A stretch of DNA of 38,593 nucleotides, taken from contig JARKVN010000016.1 of the NCBI GenBank assembly GCA_029851645.1, forward strand, positions 1 through 38,593, written 5' to 3'. This stretch comes from Cellulosilyticum sp. (GTDB lineage: Bacteria; Bacillota; Clostridia; Lachnospirales; Cellulosilyticaceae). The translations under genes and the position numbers were made by a program. Positions 32,640-38,593 of this stretch are shown here, one piece after another; within the stretch, counting starts at the first letter, position 1, and each line of letters starts with the position of its first letter. Under the pieces are notes generated by a model, which was not told where the DNA came from, searched no databases, and worked only from the letters and a program-made list of their open reading frames with translations.

Positions 32640-34163
32640 ATGAAAAGAACACTAGAAATGTATTATACAACAGATACACATGGATATCTTTTTCCAACAG
32701 ATTATGTCAGTCAAGCAGAAAAGAATATGGGCGTATTAAGCTGTATTAAAGAATATAAGAAAGATGGTAACACACTTATTCTGGATGCAGGAGATACAAT
32801 CCAAGGTTCAGCTTTTGTAAAATATATGTGGGAAAAAGATAAAGAGGGATGTACGATTACAGATGTTTTTAATGATGGGGGATATGATTATATAACACTT
32901 GGAAATCATGATTTTAATTATGGTTATAAAGGTATGTCTCGTTACCTTAAGCGTTTAAATGCACAGTGTGTTGTAGCTAACGTTGTAGACCATACAGGTG
33001 AATTGAACATAAAGCCTTACGTGATTCATACTTTAGAAAATGGGCTTAAAGTAGGTATCGTAGGAATTGTTACAGACTATGTAACACTTTGGGAGAAACC
33101 AGAACATCTTACGAACTTTGAGATTTTAGATACTTTTTCATCAGCTCAGCAGGCATTTGAAGAAATTAAAGGTCAATGTGATGTAACTGTATGCCTTTAT
33201 CATGGGGGTTTTGAGTGTGACCTTCAAACAGGAAAGAAATTAGCTAAGGGAAAAGAAAACGTAGGCTATCGTATTTGTAAAGAACTTGACTTTGATGTGC
33301 TATTAACAGGGCATCAACACATGCCCGTAGAGGGAAGGATGCTTTTTGGAACTTATACCATGCAACTGATTCCTAATGCTCAGAAGTATGGCTATGTAAA
33401 AATTGAGGTAGATGAAAGTGGAACGTTAGAAATTACTTCGGAAAGTGTAACACCCAAGGCTATTAGCATGAGTGAAGTACCTGAAAAATGGGCAAAGATG
33501 CAGGAGGATGTGCAAGCCTGGTTAGATATGAAATTAGGTGGTTTCACAGAAGAAATTCCTGCTTTAAATAAGCTTGAAATAGCAGTCAATGGTTCAAGGC
33601 TTGCCGATTTTTTTAATCAAATTCAGTTAGAGCATACAGGAGCAGATTTTAGTTGTATCAGTCTTGGTAATAATCCAGTAGGCTTTGGCAAAGAAGTAAC
33701 AACAAGAGATGTTGTGGCAGCCTATCAATTTCCTAACACAATTAAAGTCTTAGAAGTAGATGAATCAGTACTGCGTCAGGCTCTTGAACGTTGTGCAGAA
33801 TACTTTACACTGAAAGAGGGTAAGATTGTCATTTCAGAATGTTTCTTAAGTCCTAAAGTAGAGCATTATAATTACGATTACTTTGCAGGATTTAGTTATA
33901 CATTTGATATCTCAAAGCCAGTTGGGCAAAGAGTAGTAGAGATTAGAGTAAATGGGAAACCTCTTGGTGATAAGAAATACACATTAGCCATGAGTGATTA
34001 TAGAGCAACAGGAACAGGTGGCTATGCATGCTATAAAAACTGCCCAGTTGTGAGAGAATATGCTGTAGATATTCAGGAATTAGCTATTGAATATATTAAA
34101 GCCCATCAAGAAGTTCAAATTATGGCTAAACCTGGTTTTAAAATAGTTCTAAAAAAGTTTTGA
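32640..34163 (+). CDS. 5'-nucleotidase / 2',3'-cyclic phosphodiesterase family protein, without signal peptide
   Basis: A 507-aa enzyme of the UshA/CpdB family. The N-terminal metallophosphatase domain has TTDTHGYLFP (D-x-H), DAGDTIQG, TLGNHDFNYG and LLTGHQHMPV, which make up the two-metal site. The C-terminal 5'-nucleotidase domain follows from about residue 310. Most family members are exported, but this one starts directly at the phosphatase fold with no signal peptide, so it is probably cytoplasmic. The RBS is weak (AAGGTTAGGG). Its TGA stop overlaps the -35 box of the Trp T-box promoter. The substrate is not certain. Confidence 0.9.
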   Translation: MKRTLEMYYTTDTHGYLFPTDYVSQAEKNMGVLSCIKEYKKDGNTLILDAGDTIQGSAFVKYMWEKDKEGCTITDVFNDGGYDYITLGNHDFNYGYKGMSRYLKRLNAQCVVANVVDHTGELNIKPYVIHTLENGLKVGIVGIVTDYVTLWEKPEHLTNFEILDTFSSAQQAFEEIKGQCDVTVCLYHGGFECDLQTGKKLAKGKENVGYRICKELDFDVLLTGHQHMPVEGRMLFGTYTMQLIPNAQKYGYVKIEVDESGTLEITSESVTPKAISMSEVPEKWAKMQEDVQAWLDMKLGGFTEEIPALNKLEIAVNGSRLADFFNQIQLEHTGADFSCISLGNNPVGFGKEVTTRDVVAAYQFPNTIKVLEVDESVLRQALERCAEYFTLKEGKIVISECFLSPKVEHYNYDYFAGFSYTFDISKPVGQRVVEIRVNGKPLGDKKYTLAMSDYRATGTGGYACYKNCPVVREYAVDIQELAIEYIKAHQEVQIMAKPGFKIVLKKF

Positions 34164-34188
34164 CAAATTAAAAGATAGAGGTTATACT
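34160..34188 (+). promoter_or_regulatory. Promoter of the T-box/trpXYZ operon
   Basis: TTGACA, a 17-base spacer and TATACT form a near-consensus promoter. The -35 box overlaps the stop codon of the nucleotidase gene. Confidence 0.85.
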
Positions 34189-34204
34189 ATGTAACAAGTT
34201 AATA

Positions 34205-34495
34205 TTTTAGAGAAATAAATTAAACCGTTGATGGGGAGATAAAACTATTAGCGCACTCAAAGCGAGTTAGGGGTGGTGAAAGCCTAGCAGAAAGCGAGAT
34301 AGACAAATGGACCCCTGAGGGTTAGGTGAAAAGGCGTAAGCTCTAGTATCCTATACCGCAAGGCCAGCGTTATCATAGGTCAAGAATGTGATGGCATTCT
34401 TAAGTAGAGGTGAGTCTAAGTTTTATTGGGCTAATCAAGGTGGTACCGCAGAGCATATGCATCTGTCCTTGGCATAAGGACAGGTGCTTTTTTAT
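34205..34495 (+). promoter_or_regulatory. T-box riboswitch, specifier UGG (tryptophan)
   Basis: This leader of about 290 nt senses uncharged tRNA and fills the gene-free gap before trpX. The T-box sequence AAGGTGGTACCGC is at 34437-34449. The terminator stem GCATCTGTCCTT/AAGGACAGGTGC with six T is at 34459-34493 and competes with the T-box antiterminator. Stem I closes with GGGG (34233-34236) and CCCC (34312-34315). Just before the 3' strand is AAATGGACC, where TGG (34308-34310) is in the specifier position and codes for Trp. The distal stem I has GGTGGTGAA, as in other T-boxes. Uncharged tRNA-Trp would allow readthrough into the transporter genes. Confidence 0.93.
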
Positions 34496-34585
34496 TTCTC
34501 ATAATACTCACCTTCTAAAAAATTTTTATACAAGATAGCAAGGTGAAGTTAAAAATTTAAAGATGAGCACATGGGAGGATATGAA

Positions 34586-35563
34586 ATGAAAAAAGGATTA
34601 GCATTTTTATTAACAATTATGATGACAGGATTATCAGTAGGATGTGGAAGTAGTGCACCTAAAGAAGAAGGAGGAAGCGAAGGCTTAAAAAAAGTTGCAA
34701 TCGTACAATACGTAGAGCATCCTAGTTTAGATACGATTCGTGAAAGCACTATTGCTGCTTTAGCGGAAGCAGGTTATGTAGAGGGACAGAATATAACTAT
34801 TGACTATGCCAATGCACAGGCTGACCAATCTAACTTAAATACGATTGCTAGCAAATTCGTTGGTGATAATGTAGATTTAATTATTGCCATTGCGACACCA
34901 GCAGCACAATCTATGGCAGCAGCAACAAGTGAGATACCTATTGTATTTTCAGCTGTAACAGATCCAATAAGTGCTAAGTTAGTAGATAATTTAGACAGCC
35001 CTTCTGGAAATGTGACAGGTACTTCAGATTTAATTCCTGTAGACCAAGTTTTTGAACTTTGTAAAGAACTTACACCAGATGTTAATAAAATGGGCTTTTT
35101 ATATACAGCAAGTGAAGTGAATTCACAATCTGTTATTGAAGAGGCAAAATTAATAGCAGCAGACTATGGATTTACTTTTGAAGAAGTAACTGTAACAAAT
35201 AGTTCAGAACTTCAACAAGCAGCAGAACTTTTAGCAGGAAAAGTAGATGCGATTTACACGCCAATTGATAATGGGATTGCATCAGCTATGCCAATATTAT
35301 CAGAAGTAGGTAAAAATGCGGGTATTCCAGTTTATGTAGGTGCTGATTCTATGGTAATTGATGGGGGCTATGCAACAGTAGGTATTAATTATGAAGATTT
35401 AGGAGCTAAAACAGCAGAAATGGCAGCAGATATTTTAGGTGGTAAAGCAGTAAGTGAAGTACCTGTTGCAACACTTGACAATTTCTATAAAGTAATTAAT
35501 AAGACAACAGCAACTGCAATTGGTGCACCAGCGGCAGTTGAAGGTGCTACCATTGTGAAATAA
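34586..35563 (+). CDS. trpX: Tryptophan ABC transporter, substrate-binding lipoprotein
   Basis: A 325-aa lipoprotein of the ABC_sub_bind family with signal peptide and lipobox LSVGC. Typical segments are VEHPSLDTIRESTIAAL near the start, PIVFSAVTDPISAKLV and TPIDNGIASAMPIL. The T-box with a Trp specifier in front fits the TrpX proteins of streptococci. The track start at 34571 is too early. GGGAGG lies between it and the ATG at 34586, which gives a proper signal peptide. It binds tryptophan or a close analogue outside the cell. The name rests on the T-box as much as on the protein. Confidence 0.9.
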   Translation: MKKGLAFLLTIMMTGLSVGCGSSAPKEEGGSEGLKKVAIVQYVEHPSLDTIRESTIAALAEAGYVEGQNITIDYANAQADQSNLNTIASKFVGDNVDLIIAIATPAAQSMAAATSEIPIVFSAVTDPISAKLVDNLDSPSGNVTGTSDLIPVDQVFELCKELTPDVNKMGFLYTASEVNSQSVIEEAKLIAADYGFTFEEVTVTNSSELQQAAELLAGKVDAIYTPIDNGIASAMPILSEVGKNAGIPVYVGADSMVIDGGYATVGINYEDLGAKTAEMAADILGGKAVSEVPVATLDNFYKVINKTTATAIGAPAAVEGATIVK

Positions 35564-35624
35564 TATTTATAAATCATTAGCATAGCTTTTCGGCCATGAC
35601 TTTAATATATTAGGAGGAAGTCAT

Positions 35625-36554
35625 ATGAATATGACATTGATTCTATCAGCAATAGAGCTAGGGTTATTTTATACTCTGCTGACTTTGGGACTATTTATAT
35701 CTTATAGAATATTAGATATACCAGACTTAACAGTAGATGGAAGCTTTACTTTAGGGGCAGCTGTGGCAGTTATTTTAACAATTTCAGGATACCCTATTGC
35801 TGCCATTTTTGGTGCAGCTCTCGCAGGCATTTTAGCAGGTATAGTAACAGCGACATTACAGACTAAACTAAAAGTTCAACCTATCTTAGCGGGTATTCTA
35901 ACTATGACAGCTTTATATTCTATTAATATTATGGTCATGGGAGATAAAGCTAATATTTCTTTATTAGGTGTAGAAACACTTTTTACAAAAATGAAAACAC
36001 TTATAGGGGGCAGTCAATCTGGACTTATACTAGGCGTGGGGATTGTACTCATTACTTGTATTTTACTAGTCATATTCTTATACACTAAATTAGGCCTGTC
36101 TATTCGTGCAACGGGTGATAATGAGGAGATGGTACGTTCTTCTTCTATCAATGTAGATTTAATGAAAATTATTGGGTTAGCTATTGCGAATGGTCTAGTA
36201 GCGATATCGGGAGCCCTCATTGCACAGAAGCAATCTTTTGCAGATGTGAGCATGGGAACAGGAATGGTTGTTATTGGGATAGCTTCACTTATTATAGGGG
36301 AAGTCATTGTAGATATCTTTGTAAAACAAAGAGGAATCAAAAGTAACATACTTGCAGCCGTTTTAGGTTCTATCATTTACCGACTCATTATTTCAGCAGC
36401 TCTATCTGTAAATATTTCAGCAACTAGTATGAAGCTTGTTTCAGCAATTATTGTTGTAGGTGCTATTTCGTACCCTACTATTAAATCAAGTATTCAAACT
36501 AGGATAAGTCAAGCTCAGAGACAAAAAGGAGGGTTAAGTGATGTTAGAAATTAA
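35625..36554 (+). CDS. trpY: Tryptophan ABC transporter, permease
   Basis: A 309-aa membrane protein of the BPD_transp_2 (branched-chain/ribose-type) permease family with about eight helices. Segments such as DLTVDGSFTLGAAVAV and SIRATGDNEEMVRSSSINVD are typical of permeases paired with ABC_sub_bind proteins. The RBS is AGGAGG. Its stop codon lies 14 bases inside the ATPase gene, which suggests coupled translation. Confidence 0.92.
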   Translation: MNMTLILSAIELGLFYTLLTLGLFISYRILDIPDLTVDGSFTLGAAVAVILTISGYPIAAIFGAALAGILAGIVTATLQTKLKVQPILAGILTMTALYSINIMVMGDKANISLLGVETLFTKMKTLIGGSQSGLILGVGIVLITCILLVIFLYTKLGLSIRATGDNEEMVRSSSINVDLMKIIGLAIANGLVAISGALIAQKQSFADVSMGTGMVVIGIASLIIGEVIVDIFVKQRGIKSNILAAVLGSIIYRLIISAALSVNISATSMKLVSAIIVVGAISYPTIKSSIQTRISQAQRQKGGLSDVRN

Positions 36555-37338
36555 ACACTTAAAGAAAACTTTTAACTCAGGAACCGTTAATGAAAAGGTA
36601 GCAATGAATGATATTAACTTAAAGTTAGATAAGGGAGATTTTGTTACGATTATTGGTTCTAACGGAGCTGGAAAATCTACACTATTTAATTTGATTAGTG
36701 GACATTTTTTGTCTGATGAGGGTCAGATTTTATTAGATGGTAAGGATGTTACCTTTATGAAAGAACATAAAAGAGCTAAGGACATTGGAAGACTATTTCA
36801 AGATCCTTTAAAGGGAACAGCACCTTCCATGACCATAGAAGAAAATCTTGCTTTGTGTTATATGAGAAGTACGAATAGTGTTTTAGGATTAGGGATTAGA
36901 AAAAAAGAAAGAGAATTATTTAGAGAACGATTAGCACAGTTAGATTTAAACCTAGAAAACAGAATGAAAACGAAGATGGGCCTACTTTCAGGAGGACAAA
37001 GACAAGCTGTTACTTTATTAATGAGTACACTAGTTGTACCTAAACTGCTCTTGCTAGATGAACATACAGCGGCACTTGACCCTGCCACAGCAGATAAGGT
37101 GTTAAAGATTACGAAAGAGATTATTAGTGAAAATAATATCACAGCTATGATGATTACACATAATATTCAATCTGCATTAGACCTTGGGAATAGGACAATC
37201 ATGATGGATAATGGACAGATTGTTTTAGACATTAAAGGAAATGATAGGGCTGCCTTAACAGTACCAGACTTATTAGAATTATTTAAAAAGGAAAGTCATA
37301 AAACTCTAGATAATGATAGGATATTGTTAGCTCAATAG
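36541..37338 (+). CDS. trpZ: Tryptophan ABC transporter, ATPase
   Basis: A 265-aa ABC ATPase. Walker A is GSNGAGKST, the Q-loop is LFQDPLKG, the signature is LSGGQRQ, Walker B is LLLLDEHTAALDP and the switch is MITHN. DEHTAALD in place of DEPTAGLD is usual in this subgroup. The track start is a GTG at 36538. The ATG at 36541, seven bases after AGGAGGG, is preferred. It completes the T-box-regulated importer. Confidence 0.92.
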   Translation: MLEIKHLKKTFNSGTVNEKVAMNDINLKLDKGDFVTIIGSNGAGKSTLFNLISGHFLSDEGQILLDGKDVTFMKEHKRAKDIGRLFQDPLKGTAPSMTIEENLALCYMRSTNSVLGLGIRKKERELFRERLAQLDLNLENRMKTKMGLLSGGQRQAVTLLMSTLVVPKLLLLDEHTAALDPATADKVLKITKEIISENNITAMMITHNIQSALDLGNRTIMMDNGQIVLDIKGNDRAALTVPDLLELFKKESHKTLDNDRILLAQ

Positions 37339-37444
37339 GTAAGAAGTACACAGGAGATTTCATGCAAAGTGAATAGTGTTTCACATAAAGTGAATGATAG
37401 GTGTTATAAGAGACTAACCAATAGACTAACATAGGAGTGAATTT

Positions 37445-37924
37445 ATGAAGATAGAATTAATTTGTGTTGGAAAACTTAAAGAAAAATATCTTGTACAGGC
37501 TATAGATGAGTATAGCAAACGATTAAGTCGCTACTGTAAGCTTAATGTGATTGAATTAGCAGATGAAAAAACACCAGATAATGCTTCGGAAAAAGAAGAA
37601 CTAATGATTAAAGAAAAAGAAGGCGAGAAAATTCTTGCAAAAATCAGTGATTCAGCTTATGTTGTGGCATTAGATCTACAAGGAAAAATGCTTTCATCAG
37701 AAGAGCTAGCAGCCTTTATGGCAGACTGCGGAGTAAGAGGAAACAGCCATTTAGTCTTTGTTATAGGCGGGTCCTTAGGACTTTCAGATACTGTAAGACA
37801 GCGTGCTAATTATAAATTGTGCTTTTCTAAAATGACGTTTCCTCATCAATTATTTAGAGTCATGTTATTAGAGCAAATTTATAGAGGGTTTAGGATTAAT
37901 AACGGTGAACCATACCACAAATAA
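37445..37924 (+). CDS. rlmH: 23S rRNA pseudouridine-1915 N3-methyltransferase
   Basis: A SPOUT-class methyltransferase of 159 aa that methylates pseudouridine 1915 in helix 69 of 23S rRNA on assembled 70S ribosomes. Full length, with [23 protein letters not shown] at the start, the SAM-binding knot [11 protein letters not shown] and the C-terminal [28 protein letters not shown]. The RBS is AGGAGTGA. A repeated AAAGTGAAT lies 50-80 bases upstream (37366 and 37387) with no assigned role. In B. subtilis rlmH is close to the replication origin. Confidence 0.96.
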   Translation: MKIELICVGKLKEKYLVQAIDEYSKRLSRYCKLNVIELADEKTPDNASEKEELMIKEKEGEKILAKISDSAYVVALDLQGKMLSSEELAAFMADCGVRGNSHLVFVIGGSLGLSDTVRQRANYKLCFSKMTFPHQLFRVMLLEQIYRGFRINNGEPYHK

Positions 37925-37958
37925 GGGCGGTTTTTTATGGGAAATGATAAAATAAATG

Positions 37959-37985
37959 AAGGTGGAGATTGCTCTGCCTTTTTTA
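37959..37985 (+). terminator. Terminator after rlmH
   Basis: AAGGTGGAG pairs with CTCTGCCTT (two wobble pairs), with loop ATTG, followed by a T run. Confidence 0.7.
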
Positions 37986-38089
37986 TTTGTGTTGGTAATA
38001 AACCTTTACTTTATAATGATAGGTAAAATATAATATTGAATAGTAGAGAAGAAAATATGAAAAACTACTGATAAAAAAGGAGTCGTGAG

Positions 38090-38593
38090 ATGTTAAAACC
38101 ATTTTTAAAGTGGCCTGGTGGAAAGAGTGACGAGTTAGAAATTATTCATAAGAATATGCCTAATAATATTAGAGACTATGTAGAACCATTTTTAGGTGGT
38201 GGAGCATGCTTATTATCTTTAACCCAAGATAAATATAGAATGGCGTATGCTAATGATTTGGCAAGTGAACTTATTGATTTTTATAATATGATAAAAGAAA
38301 AAAATGAAAGATTTTTTAGCTATGCACTTGATATATGGAATTATTGGGCAAGTATGGAATATTGCTCAGAAGAATTATATGAAACTATTAGGATAATATA
38401 TAAAGAGTATAAAGAAAGTATTTCATCTGATAAAGATAAAGTATTGAAGCAGCAAGTTAATCAATTGGTTGAAGATAACTTACAGTTATTGTTGAGAAAA
38501 CTACCTGATAGTTTGAAAATAGATGAGAAAAGATTAGTAAGTGAGTTTAAAAAATCTATTTTGTCAAAATTGAAGAATATAAATAGAAAAGAG
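38090..38593 (+). CDS. Dam-type (D12 class) N6-adenine DNA methyltransferase, N-terminal part, truncated by window edge
   Basis: The frame is open from the ATG at 38090 to the end of the window (168 codons), so the ORF track missed it. The N-terminus PFLKWPGGK and the SAM-binding motif YVEPFLGGGACLLSL are the hallmarks of D12 class N6-adenine methyltransferases, which modify GATC or related sites. ANDLASELIDFYNMI follows, as in the family. The next 80 residues are a charged helical region, probably the DNA recognition domain. The catalytic DPPY motif would lie beyond the edge. The RBS is AAAAAAGGAG. It may be part of a restriction-modification system or a solitary methylase. Confidence 0.88.
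   Translation, partial: MLKPFLKWPGGKSDELEIIHKNMPNNIRDYVEPFLGGGACLLSLTQDKYRMAYANDLASELIDFYNMIKEKNERFFSYALDIWNYWASMEYCSEELYETIRIIYKEYKESISSDKDKVLKQQVNQLVEDNLQLLLRKLPDSLKIDEKRLVSEFKKSILSKLKNINRKE

Noticed and set aside
37366-37395. Direct repeat AAAGTGAAT upstream of rlmH as an operator
   Set aside because: Only two 9-base copies, not well placed relative to a recognisable promoter; chance is possible in AT-rich DNA.

Overview
The window is AT-rich chromosomal DNA from an anaerobic, endospore-forming, low-GC Gram-positive bacterium of the Clostridia. It resembles Lachnospirales such as Cellulosilyticum, but that placement is inference from gene style and not from a marker gene. Support comes from the sporulation genes (yabG, sipL, a CotS-like protein), strong AGGAGG ribosome binding sites, many intrinsic terminators and a tryptophan T-box. 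Both edges cut genes: a histidine kinase on the left and a Dam-type DNA adenine methylase on the right. I see no rRNA, tRNA, CRISPR array, prophage or intact insertion sequence.

Layout: (1) 1-3.1 kb: kinase tail, an AroB-family sugar-phosphate cyclase with an unusual active-site residue, a HIT protein and a Nudix hydrolase. (2) 3.1-5.6 kb: a long untranslated leader in front of a MutS2-like ATPase that lacks the Smr nuclease domain. The leader has a promoter, an 11-codon ORF with a strong RBS, a perfect 12-bp hairpin, a 15-nt element exactly complementary to the loop of the last terminator, and two terminator-like hairpins. It looks like an attenuator controlled by a leader peptide. (3) 5.6-9.7 kb: a MarR regulator with its own palindromic operator, in an operon with a heterodimeric ABC exporter. 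(4) 9.7-15.6 kb: a reverse-strand protein of unknown function, two perfect DnaA boxes, tcdA, an L,D-transpeptidase, a MATE pump and a YvyF-like zinc-ribbon protein. (5) 15.6-18.6 kb: a TetR regulator, a small helical protein and an oleate hydratase with an N-terminal hydrophobic anchor, then a REP-like palindrome. (6) 18.6-22.4 kb: a polar amino-acid ABC importer behind tandem operators, and cca. (7) 22.4-30.7 kb: a DUF4340 protein, a CotS-like protein, a PEGA-repeat protein, yabG, sipL, ispE and a GntR regulator. (8) 30.8-38 kb: phosphoglucomutase, a 5'-nucleotidase family enzyme, a Trp T-box with trpXYZ, rlmH, and the start of the methylase.

The strongest candidate for an undescribed system is the leader plus MutS2-like gene. 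Full-length MutS2 is known to act on collided ribosomes. Attenuators with short leader ORFs are known upstream of genes for antibiotic-resistance ABC-F and HflX-type ribosome-rescue proteins. An Smr-less MutS2 paralogue behind such a leader could be a translation-stress-inducible ribosome-rescue or drug-tolerance factor. The complementary RNA segments are seen directly in the sequence; the function is inference.
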